From Nonomuraea zeae (GTDB taxonomy: Bacteria > Actinomycetota > Actinomycetes > Streptosporangiales > Streptosporangiaceae), in contig NZ_VCKX01000102.1 of the NCBI RefSeq assembly GCF_005889725.1, positions 1-38,267 on the forward strand: a DNA stretch of 38,267 nucleotides, given 5' to 3'. Positions 32,004 through 38,267 of this stretch are shown here, piece by piece. How positions within the stretch are numbered: position 1 is the stretch's first letter; each line of letters opens with the position of its first letter. The notes below the pieces were generated by a model. That model searched no databases, was not told the origin of the DNA, and was given only the letters and a program-made list of their open reading frames with translations. Made by a program: the position numbers and the translations under genes.

Positions 32004-32955
32004 GGCCGCCTCCCGAAAGCCGGATTCGCGGGTTCAGGAAGGCGTAGGCGATGTCGACCAGCAGGTTGACCAGCACGTATCCGATGACCGTGACGAGGAC
32101 GACCGCCTGGATGACGGGATAGTTCCTGGTCAGGACCGCGTCCACGGTGAGCTTGCCGAAGCCGGGGATCACGAAGATCTGCTCGGTCACCACGGCGCCG
32201 CTGATCAGCGCGCCGAGCTGGAGGCCGAGCACCGTCACCACGGTCGTCAGGCTGTTGCGCAGCGCGTGCGCGCCCACCACCTTGGTCTCGGACAGGCCCT
32301 TGGACCTGGCGGTCCTGACGTAGTCGGCCGACAGCGCGCCCAGCATGGCCGAGCGGGTCTGCCGCATCAGGATCGCCGCGAAGCCCATGCCGAGCACGAT
32401 GGCCGGCAGGATCATGCGCTGGAGGTTCTGGCCGGGGCTCTCGGTGAAGGGGACGTACCCGGAGGCGGGCAGCACCCGCCAGGTGACCGCGAACAGCAGG
32501 ATGCCGAGCAGGCCCAGCCAGAAGTGCGGCACCGACAGCCCGGCCAGGCCGAACCCGGTGGCCACGTAGTCGGCGAACTTCCCGCGCCGGACGGCCGCCA
32601 CGATGCCGGCGCCCACGCCGATGACGATCGCGACCAGCATGGCCAGCGCGGACAGCTCCAGCGTCACCGGGAGCCGTTCGGCGAGGATCTCGGCCACGGG
32701 GATCTGGTCCTGCGTCGAGCGGCCGAAGTTCCCGGTCAGGGTCTGGCCGAGGTAGTCCACGTACTGCGCGGGCAGCGGCTTGTCGAGGCCGAACTCTTTC
32801 CTGATGGCCTCGACCGCGGCGGGCGAGGCCTCCTGGCCGGCCATGACCGTGGCCGGGTCACCGGGCAGCGCCCTGATCCCCAAGAAGATCAGGACGCTGG
32901 ACAGGAAAAGCACGAGAACGGCCGACCCGCAACGCCGGAGGATGAACCACAGCAT
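31996..32955 (-). CDS. Oligopeptide ABC transporter permease, DppB/OppB type
   Basis: A 319-residue permease. The N-terminal membrane segment is followed by the family motif R-A-L-P-G-D-P-A and G-L-D-K-P-L-P-A-Q-Y; GNFGRSTQDQIPV near residue 90 is diagnostic for DppB. Five more hydrophobic segments and the EAA-like loop DYVRTARSKGLSETKVVG are visible. Its ATG shares one base with the stop of the binding-protein gene (TAATG) and its end overlaps the DppC-type gene. Confidence 0.92.
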   Translation of the reverse strand: MLWFILRRCGSAVLVLFLSSVLIFLGIRALPGDPATVMAGQEASPAAVEAIRKEFGLDKPLPAQYVDYLGQTLTGNFGRSTQDQIPVAEILAERLPVTLELSALAMLVAIVIGVGAGIVAAVRRGKFADYVATGFGLAGLSVPHFWLGLLGILLFAVTWRVLPASGYVPFTESPGQNLQRMILPAIVLGMGFAAILMRQTRSAMLGALSADYVRTARSKGLSETKVVGAHALRNSLTTVVTVLGLQLGALISGAVVTEQIFVIPGFGKLTVDAVLTRNYPVIQAVVLVTVIGYVLVNLLVDIAYAFLNPRIRLSGGGHD

Positions 32956-34571
32956 TACGCGGCGAACCCGGCGGTGACGTAGCGCGGCAGCCCGTCCTCG
33001 AAGTACTGGATGCCGGCGACGGTCTTGTGCGTGCCGAGGTAGTACTTGTTGTGGTACAGGTACACGACGCCCCGGAGCTCGGCGGCCTTCTTCATGGCGC
33101 CGGCGTACAGCTCGGCGCGCTTGGCCGGGTCCGTCTCGGCGGCGGCCTGCTTGATCGGGTCGTCGATGCCGGGGTCGGACATGCCGGCGTAGTTGTTGCT
33201 GCCCTGGGTGGTGACCAGGTTCGTGAGGTTGCCGTCCGGGTCCACCCGGCCCGACCAGCCGCTCAGCAGGACGTCGAACTTGCCGGCCTTGCCCTGCTCC
33301 AGGACGCTGACGAACTCGGCCGTCTGCACGGTCACGTTGAAGCCCGCCTCCTTGGCCATCGACTGGATGACCTGCGCCAGGCGCTGGTTGACGGCGTCAT
33401 TCGGGGTGGCCATCGTGACCGCGATCGGCGTCTGCACGCCGGAGGCCTGCACGAGCTGCTTGGCCTTGGCGAGGTCACGCTTGGCGCACGTCAGGTCCTT
33501 CGCCCGGTACGGGCTGTCCAGCGGCACCGGGTAGCAGTCGACCGCGTGCAGGCCGTTGTATACGGTCTTGTTGATCGCGTCGCGGTCGAGCGACAGCTCG
33601 AACGCCTCACGGAGCTGCGGGCTCTTGCCCAGCGCCGTGTCCACCGCGCCCGGCTTCTCCGTGGAGCCGCTGACGTTGCCGATGTTGATCTGGAAGCCGT
33701 AGTAGCCGAGGCCGCCGCCGGACACGACGGCGAGGTTCGGGTCGTCCTGGACGCCCTTGACCGTGTTGGTGGCGAGCTGGTCGGCCACCTGCACGTCGCC
33801 GGACTTCAGGTTCGCGGCCCGCACGTTGGGGTCGACGATGATTTTGTATACGAGCTTGTCGAGCTTGACCTTGGCCGCGTCGTAGTAGTCGGCCGACTTC
33901 TCCAGCGTGATCTGGCTGCCGGACGTACGGCTCGCGAACTTGAACGGTCCGGCGCACACCGGGCTGGCGCCGAAGTTGTCGCCTTCGGAGTCCAGCGCCT
34001 TCGGCGACATGATCATCCCGGCTCGGTCGGCGAGCTGGGCGGTCAGCGGCGTGAACGCCTGCGTCAGCGTCAGCTTCACGGTCGTGGGGTCGACCACCGT
34101 GACCTTGGACACCACGGCCAGGTCGGCCTGGCGCGCGGACTTCTCCCACGTGCGGTGCCGGTCGAGCGACTTCTTGACCGCCTCGGCGTCGAGCGCCGTG
34201 CCGTCGTTGAACTTGACGCCCTCGCGGAGCTTGATCGTCACTTCCTTGCCGTCGCCGGACAGCTCGGGCATGGCCGAGGCGAGCTGCGGGACCAGCGTGG
34301 AGGTGTTGTCGATGTCGTAGAGCTTCTCGCACATGTTCGCGAACACCTCGCGGCCCACGAGCGTGGTCGAGATGCTCGGGTCCAGCGCGTCGGGGTCGGC
34401 GTTGAGCGCGATGTTGAGCGTGCCACCGGCCTTGACCGGCCGGTTGTCGGCCGAGGCGCTGGCTATGGAACTAGGTGCCGCGGGCGTGCTGCTCGTACCG
34501 CCGCCACCACAAGCCGCCAGGGCGAGGGGGAGGGTGACGAGCGCCGCGACGAACCTGGGGGACGGTCGCAT
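32955..34571 (-). CDS. Oligopeptide-binding lipoprotein of ABC transporter
   Basis: A 538-residue solute-binding protein family 5 member. The signal peptide M-R-P-S-P-R-F followed by a hydrophobic core ends in lipobox L-A-A-C, then a Gly/Ser/Thr/Pro linker; the mature part begins G-G-T-L-N-I-A-L-N-A-D-P-D-A-L-D-P, the standard SBP_bac_5 opening. The ATG at 34571 has GGAGG upstream. It binds peptides (or a nickel, glutathione or opine-like ligand in relatives) outside the membrane and feeds the permeases. It is first in the transporter set and probably controlled by the GntR-type regulator upstream; GTATAC sites lie in its leader (34601) and twice inside its coding region (33558 and 33846). 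Confidence 0.92.
   Translation of the reverse strand: MRPSPRFVAALVTLPLALAACGGGGTSSTPAAPSSIASASADNRPVKAGGTLNIALNADPDALDPSISTTLVGREVFANMCEKLYDIDNTSTLVPQLASAMPELSGDGKEVTIKLREGVKFNDGTALDAEAVKKSLDRHRTWEKSARQADLAVVSKVTVVDPTTVKLTLTQAFTPLTAQLADRAGMIMSPKALDSEGDNFGASPVCAGPFKFASRTSGSQITLEKSADYYDAAKVKLDKLVYKIIVDPNVRAANLKSGDVQVADQLATNTVKGVQDDPNLAVVSGGGLGYYGFQINIGNVSGSTEKPGAVDTALGKSPQLREAFELSLDRDAINKTVYNGLHAVDCYPVPLDSPYRAKDLTCAKRDLAKAKQLVQASGVQTPIAVTMATPNDAVNQRLAQVIQSMAKEAGFNVTVQTAEFVSVLEQGKAGKFDVLLSGWSGRVDPDGNLTNLVTTQGSNNYAGMSDPGIDDPIKQAAAETDPAKRAELYAGAMKKAAELRGVVYLYHNKYYLGTHKTVAGIQYFEDGLPRYVTAGFAA
33558..33563. promoter_or_regulatory. Intragenic GTATAC site 1 in the binding-protein gene
   Basis: The sequence around it is TTGTATACGG, close to the TTGTATACRR form at the operon's upstream sites. 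It may be an auxiliary operator, or chance. Confidence 0.25.
33846..33851. promoter_or_regulatory. Intragenic GTATAC site 2 in the binding-protein gene
   Basis: The context TTTTGTATACGA matches the upstream sites in its flanks (T before, purines after). It lies about 720 bases inside the gene and could be an auxiliary operator. Confidence 0.25.
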
Positions 34572-34600
34572 GGGGCCTCCGTTGAAACGTTTAGGAGACT

Positions 34601-34606
34601 GTATAC
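34601..34606. promoter_or_regulatory. Probable GntR operator in the transporter leader
   Basis: The minus strand reads CTTGTATACAG, a palindrome centred on GTATAC 30 bases before the binding-protein ATG. TATACA could be the -10 element, so binding would block transcription. Two further small dyads lie next to it: CCAC-N6-GTGG (34613-34626) and GTAAC-N8-GTTAC (34633-34650). Confidence 0.5.
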
Positions 34607-34661
34607 AAGATTCCACATTTCAGTGGTGTTTCGTAACTGTATGTCGTTACCTGAGTGTTCC

Positions 34662-35339
34662 CTAATTGTTTGGGTGTTTTGTCCTACGGCCCGCTGCCGC
34701 CAGGAAGGATCGCCGGGCCGCGGCCACGTGCGCGACGGCTCTGGCCTGGGCTTCGTCCTCGTCGCCTGCCGCGATGGCCTCGCACAGGCTCAGGTGCTCC
34801 TGCCACGAGTGCGGACCGCGTGCGGCGGCCGTCTGGCTGAAGATCCACTGCGCCCGCTGGAGCATCGGCTTCATCATCAGCGCGAGGTAGGCGTTGCCCG
34901 TGGCCTCGCCCACGGCCAGGTGGAAGGCCGTGTTGAGGTCGGCCACCTCGGCCAGCCGCCCGGCGTCCACGGCCTCCCTGGCCTGGTCGAGCAGCCGGCG
35001 CAGCCGCTCGACCGCGGCGGGGGAGTGCTTGCGCGCGGCCAGCCGGGCCGCCAGCCCCTCGATCGCCATCCGCACGTCGAAGAGCTCCTCGCCCTCCTCG
35101 GCGGACAGCCGGGCCACGGTGGCGCCTAGGCGCGGGACCACCTGGATGAACCCCTCGGCCGCGAGCACCCTGATGGACTCGCGGACGGGGTTGCGCGAGA
35201 CGCCGAGCGAGGCGGCCAGCCGGTCCTCGACCAGCCGCTCGCCCTGGGCCAGCTCGCCGGAGAGTATGCGGCGGCGCAGCTCTTTGGTGACCTCGTCGCG
35301 CAAGGTCCGGTGGGCCGCGCCCAGCGTCAGATCAGTCAT
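34662..35339 (-). CDS. GntR-family (FadR/FCD subfamily) transcriptional regulator
   Basis: A 225-residue regulator with a GntR winged helix (about 12-72: L-R-R-R-I-L-S-G-E-L-A-Q-G-E-R-L, R-L-A-A-S-L-G-V-S-R-N-P-V-R-E-S) and an all-helical FCD ligand domain (about 80-215). Likely metal-ligand residues are visible as D-L-N-x-x-F-H, H-S-W-Q-E-H and A-V-A-H. It is the first gene of the minus-strand block and ends 90 bases before the peptide-binding protein. The same GTATAC palindrome occurs in front of this gene (35353) and before the transporter (34601), suggesting self-control and control of the operon. The FCD ligand is usually a small organic acid or amino acid; here a peptide breakdown product is a fair guess. 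Confidence 0.9.
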   Translation of the reverse strand: MTDLTLGAAHRTLRDEVTKELRRRILSGELAQGERLVEDRLAASLGVSRNPVRESIRVLAAEGFIQVVPRLGATVARLSAEEGEELFDVRMAIEGLAARLAARKHSPAAVERLRRLLDQAREAVDAGRLAEVADLNTAFHLAVGEATGNAYLALMMKPMLQRAQWIFSQTAAARGPHSWQEHLSLCEAIAAGDEDEAQARAVAHVAAARRSFLAAAGRRTKHPNN

Positions 35340-35352
35340 ATGGGGACTTATC

Positions 35353-35358
35353 GTATAC
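35353..35358. promoter_or_regulatory. Probable GntR autoregulatory operator
   Basis: The minus strand reads CCTGTATACGA, sharing TGTATAC plus a following purine with the site at 34601. TATACG would be the -10, starting transcription a few bases before the ATG at 35339. Confidence 0.5.
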
Positions 35359-35367
35359 AGGATGCTC

Positions 35368-35391
35368 GGGGGCCTGTCCCGGGCAGTCCCC
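35368..35391 (-). terminator. Weak stem-loop after the ABC-2 permease gene
   Basis: GGGGxCTG (35369-35376) and CAGxCCCC (35384-35391) can pair with one mismatch and a seven-base loop. It follows the exporter permease stop at 35401 and precedes the GntR promoter, so it may separate the two units. Confidence 0.4.
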
Positions 35392-35400
35392 GTGGAGCGC

Positions 35401-37146
35401 TCAGCCCGCGGCCCGCTTCTTGGCCCGGTGGGGGATCCACAGGCCGAGGCCGTACATGGTCAGCCCGATCGCGACCATGAGCGCGACGACCGGCCAGCGC
35501 AGCCCGGGCGTCATGTACGTGGCCAGGAACCAGCTGTGCCTGAGCTGCCCGTTGGAGATGAAGACACCGGCCACGACGCCCTGCGGGATCAGCGGGATCG
35601 CCCCGAGCGACCAGCAGATCATCACGATCGTCCGCTGCGCCTTGGGCATGTCGGGCAGCTTGAAGGCCGTGCCGGGGCCGCCTTCCGGCCGGCGTCCCGT
35701 ACGCATCATGTGCAGCAGCTCGGGCCCCTGGGCGGCCAGGCGGCGCTGAGCCAGCCGGCCCAGCCCCCAGTAGCACAGGGCGCCGGTCGCGATCCCGGCC
35801 GCCACGCCCCACCAGCCGTACAGCGCCGCCACCGCGCCGGCGGGCACCGCGGTCACCGCCACGAGCGCCATCATCAGGTACGCCAGGCCGGTCAGCGCGC
35901 CGTCGTCCTCGCTCGTCCGCAGGGGGTTGCCGGCCCTGCGCTGCGGATCGGTGCCGGGGACCAGCGCGTACACGGACAGGAGCGGCACCATCCCGGCCCC
36001 GCCGCCGAGCAGCGCGGCCGTGATCGCCAGGATCAGCGCCCACGGCCCGCCGGTGATCGAGGTGAACGCGACCGCCAGCACCAGCGCGACCGGCGCCACC
36101 GCCACCAGCCACGCCCGCTGCCTGCCGCGCACGTCCGACGCGCCCGGCGTCATCAGCGACAGCCAGAGGGCGGTGCCGTCGGTGCCGTAGATGTTCGAGG
36201 TCATCGACGCCGCCATCACGATGAAGATCGGCGCCGCCCACGGCAGCATGCCCGTCCACCCGAGCACGAGCGGCGCGCCCGCGAAGAACACTCCGTAGGC
36301 CAGCGCGAACGTGAGCTGGTGGTTGCGCACGAGGTCACGCGACCAGGTGCGCAGCTCCTTGGCCACCACCGCGTCCTGGGACGTGGCGGCCCGCATCGGC
36401 CTGCGGCCGCGCGCCGAGGTCCGGTTCGCGCCGGCCCGCCGGGTCAGCAGCGCCGCCCATGCCGCCAGCAGCAGCGCGATCAGCACCGCCATCGCGGCCA
36501 GCGCCAGGTAGTCACCCTGTACGGCCAGCAGTCCCCATCCGGACGGCAGGTACCGTACGAACCCGGGGATCTGCCCGCCCTGCCCGAACGCCACGGCGAA
36601 CACCCACGCCTGCCCCAGGAAGGCCAGCACCACGCCGTTGATCAGCCCCGCGCCGACCGCCCCGACGCGCGAGCGCAGCGCGATGCCCAGCACCGCCACG
36701 GCCACCTTCGACAGCAGCACGAACACGGCCAGCTGCAACACCATCGCGGGCACCGCCACGAGGGCGGCCACGGCGCTCTCCCGCGCGCCCGCGACGACGA
36801 GCCCCGACAGCGCGATCAAGCTGATCACCGGCGCCACGCCCACGAACGCCGACACCAGCAACCCCGCCGCCAGCCGCTGCGGCGGCAGCCCCACCAGCGA
36901 GAAGAACTCCGGGCGCAGCGTCTCGTCGCCGCCGCCGGAGAAGACGGGGCCGATGATCCAGCCGAGCATCCACACCGCGTACGCGGCGGCCAGCCAGTCG
37001 CCCGGCTGGATGGCCAGGTAGATCGTGCCCGCCGCGAGCACGAGCCCGAGCGTGCCGCCCGTGGCCATCGTGCTGCCGCGCTGGCCCTTGGTGGAGTGGC
37101 GCAGGATCGCGACCTTCATCCTGACCAGGGTGAGCGCTACAGCCAT
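35401..37146 (-). CDS. ABC-2-type exporter permease
   Basis: A 581-residue membrane protein with about 12-14 hydrophobic segments in two halves separated by a basic stretch near residues 235-255 (RRAGANRTSARGRRPMR). It contains no ATP-binding site; the overlapping gene upstream supplies it. Double-length ABC-2 permeases of this kind in actinobacteria export lipids, peptides, antibiotics or other molecules, but nothing here fixes the substrate. Its start overlaps the ATPase end by 10 bases. It is the last gene of a TetR-ATPase-permease unit. Confidence 0.82.
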   Translation of the reverse strand: MAVALTLVRMKVAILRHSTKGQRGSTMATGGTLGLVLAAGTIYLAIQPGDWLAAAYAVWMLGWIIGPVFSGGGDETLRPEFFSLVGLPPQRLAAGLLVSAFVGVAPVISLIALSGLVVAGARESAVAALVAVPAMVLQLAVFVLLSKVAVAVLGIALRSRVGAVGAGLINGVVLAFLGQAWVFAVAFGQGGQIPGFVRYLPSGWGLLAVQGDYLALAAMAVLIALLLAAWAALLTRRAGANRTSARGRRPMRAATSQDAVVAKELRTWSRDLVRNHQLTFALAYGVFFAGAPLVLGWTGMLPWAAPIFIVMAASMTSNIYGTDGTALWLSLMTPGASDVRGRQRAWLVAVAPVALVLAVAFTSITGGPWALILAITAALLGGGAGMVPLLSVYALVPGTDPQRRAGNPLRTSEDDGALTGLAYLMMALVAVTAVPAGAVAALYGWWGVAAGIATGALCYWGLGRLAQRRLAAQGPELLHMMRTGRRPEGGPGTAFKLPDMPKAQRTIVMICWSLGAIPLIPQGVVAGVFISNGQLRHSWFLATYMTPGLRWPVVALMVAIGLTMYGLGLWIPHRAKKRAAG

Positions 37147-37904
37147 GACAGCCCCCTGGTGCCGGTGGTGCCCGCGCCGACCAGCTCCACGAACCGGTCC
37201 TCCAGCGTCGCCGTACCCCGTACCTCGTTCAGCGGGCCCGCCGCCGCCACCCGACCCTTGTCGATCACTCCGACGTGGTCGCAGAGCTGCTCCACCAGCG
37301 CCATCACGTGGCTGGACAGCACGATCGAGCCGCCGCCCGCCACGAAGCCGCGCAGGATCATCTTGATCGTCGCCGCCGACACCGGGTCCACCGCCTCGAA
37401 CGGCTCGTCCAGCACCAGCAGCTTCGGCGCGTGCAGCAGCGCCGTGGCCAGGCCGATCTTCTTGCGCATGCCGGTCGAGTATTCGATCACCAGGGTCTTC
37501 TCGGCCCCGTCCAGCTCCAGCACCGACAGCAGCTCTTCGGCCCGCTCGGCCACCACCTCCTTGCTCAGCCCTCTGAGCAGGCCAAGATAGGTGAGCACCT
37601 CCCGGCCGGTGAGCCGCTCGGGCATCGCCAGCCCGTCGGGCAGCACGCCGACCAGCTGCTTCGCCTCGGCGGGGGCGGACCAGACGTCCGCGCCGAAGAT
37701 GCGCGCGGTGCCCGAGTCGGGCCTGAGCAGGCCGACCGCCATGGACAGCGTGGTCGTCTTGCCCGCGCCGTTCTGGCCGACGAGGCCGTAGAAGGAACCC
37801 CGGGGCACGGTGAGGTCCACGTGGTCGACGGCGATGTTCTCGCCGAAGGTCTTCGACAGGCCCCTGATCTCTAAGGCCGCGGTCATATCTGTCATGGCGG
37901 TCAT
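37137..37904 (-). CDS. ABC exporter ATPase (CcmA/DrrA-like)
   Basis: A 255-residue ATP-binding protein with Walker A GQNGAGKT (43-50), signature EYSTGMRKKIGLA (about 142-154), Walker B LLVLDEPFEAVDP (about 161-173) and switch His in VLSSHVMALVEQL. The Y-S-T-G-M form of the signature is usual in ABC-2 exporter ATPases. The ATG at 37904 is preceded by AGGAG and overlaps the TetR stop (ATGA); two other ATGs follow within seven codons. It energises the overlapping permease at the cytoplasmic side. Confidence 0.92.
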   Translation of the reverse strand: MTAMTDMTAALEIRGLSKTFGENIAVDHVDLTVPRGSFYGLVGQNGAGKTTTLSMAVGLLRPDSGTARIFGADVWSAPAEAKQLVGVLPDGLAMPERLTGREVLTYLGLLRGLSKEVVAERAEELLSVLELDGAEKTLVIEYSTGMRKKIGLATALLHAPKLLVLDEPFEAVDPVSAATIKMILRGFVAGGGSIVLSSHVMALVEQLCDHVGVIDKGRVAAAGPLNEVRGTATLEDRFVELVGAGTTGTRGLSWL

Positions 37905-38267
37905 CGCTGGCTCCTGGTGGCGATCGTGAAGGTCGTTATCAGCTCACGGGTGAGCAGTTCGAGGTCGCAGTCGGGCTCGTGGATGAGGCGTCCTGGCACC
38001 GCGTCGATCGCGCCCCGGATGCTCACGGCCATGCTCCGCTTGTCGAAGTCGCGGAACTCGCCGGACTGCTGGCCCCACTCCAGCAGCTTCTCGAGGTCCG
38101 TGATCGCCACCTCGGCCTGCTCCGCGTACGGATTCGGGCCGCCGCCCTCGCCCGGGGTGTGCGCGATGATCTCGATGAGGGCGATGAGCGGCTTGCGGTG
38201 GACGCGCATGAAGTCGAGGTTGCTCTCGATGTAGGCCCGCAGGCCGTCGGTGGGGGTGGGCTGGGCG
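37901..38267 (-). CDS. TetR/AcrR-family regulator, C-terminal part (N-terminus outside window)
   Basis: The frame stays open to the window's last base, so the N-terminal DNA-binding helix-turn-helix is missing; about 121 residues are visible. They look like a TetR ligand-binding C-terminal domain: helices with A-Y-I-E-S-N-L-D-F-M-R-V-H-R-K-P-L-I-A-L-I-E-I and a final segment A-V-S-I-R-G-A-I-D-A-V-P-G-R-L-I. The gene overlaps the exporter ATPase (ATGA), typical of a regulator that controls its own efflux system. Family assignment rests on context plus this C-terminal pattern, because the DNA-binding half is absent. Confidence 0.7.
   Translation of the reverse strand, partial: AQPTPTDGLRAYIESNLDFMRVHRKPLIALIEIIAHTPGEGGGPNPYAEQAEVAITDLEKLLEWGQQSGEFRDFDKRSMAVSIRGAIDAVPGRLIHEPDCDLELLTRELITTFTIATRSQR

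Noticed and set aside
33027..35129. Long plus-strand frame (700 codons) across the peptide-binding protein and GntR genes
   Set aside because: It runs antisense to two clearly identified genes and has low-complexity Val/Arg/Gly composition typical of shadow frames.
34894..37590. Long plus-strand frame (898 codons) opposite the GntR and ABC-2 genes
   Set aside because: It is antisense to confident genes and rich in Arg, Pro, His and Gln with no domain.

Overview
The window is about 70% G+C DNA with tightly packed genes, many ATGA/GTGA start-stop overlaps, GTG/TTG starts and actinobacterial protein families, so it comes from a filamentous or related actinobacterium (a Streptosporangiaceae-type genome is my guess, by feel only). 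All identifications rest on reading motifs and gene order; no database search was run.

Region 1 (1-11.2 kb) is conserved chromosomal core. It holds an OsaA-like hybrid histidine kinase (5' end outside the window) overlapping an OsaB-like response regulator, a tyrosine phosphatase on the other strand, then ftsK, a RodZ-like membrane HTH protein, rimO, pgsA, a cinA C-terminal-domain gene, clgR and (convergent) nei2. The order osaAB-ftsK and ftsK/pgsA/clgR matches what I recall from Streptomyces and Mycobacterium. An ECF-sigma-like promoter and a near-consensus ClgR box lie upstream of clgR.

Region 2 (11.3-17.6 kb) has a tandem pair of one-pass Ser/Thr kinase-like receptors, the first with a degenerate kinase domain (pseudokinase) and the second with all catalytic motifs, sharing a similar extracellular beta-propeller-like domain. 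Then, on the minus strand, a polytopic membrane protein fused to an endonuclease/exonuclease/phosphatase domain is followed by a cysteine-free Rrf2 regulator.

Region 3 (17.6-26.7 kb) is a sugar-uptake and possibly cell-wall-recycling island. Two paralogous ROK regulators flank an operon for a sugar-binding lipoprotein, two permeases (no ATPase) and a GH3 beta-N-acetylhexosaminidase of NagZ type. The second ROK gene is followed at once by a D-Ala-D-Ala dipeptidase, then a YbdK-type glutamate-cysteine ligase homologue.

Region 4 (26.7-35.4 kb) is a minus-strand peptide-uptake operon: GntR/FCD regulator, oligopeptide-binding lipoprotein, two permeases, two ATPases, a gamma-glutamyltransferase-family Ntn hydrolase and a TSUP exporter, ending in overlapping stop/start pairs. 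GTATAC palindromes sit in both upstream regions and twice inside the binding-protein gene.

Region 5 (35.4-38.3 kb) is an ABC-2 exporter (permease and ATPase) overlapping a TetR-family regulator cut by the window end.

The most interesting readings are (a) regions 3 and 4 together as a possible scavenging system for cell-wall or gamma-glutamyl material, (b) the kinase/pseudokinase receptor pair, (c) the 14-bp hairpin inside the start of the permease gene, and (d) the repeated GTATAC sites. No rRNA, tRNA, CRISPR array, insertion sequence or prophage gene was seen, and no gene-free stretch exceeds 300 bases.
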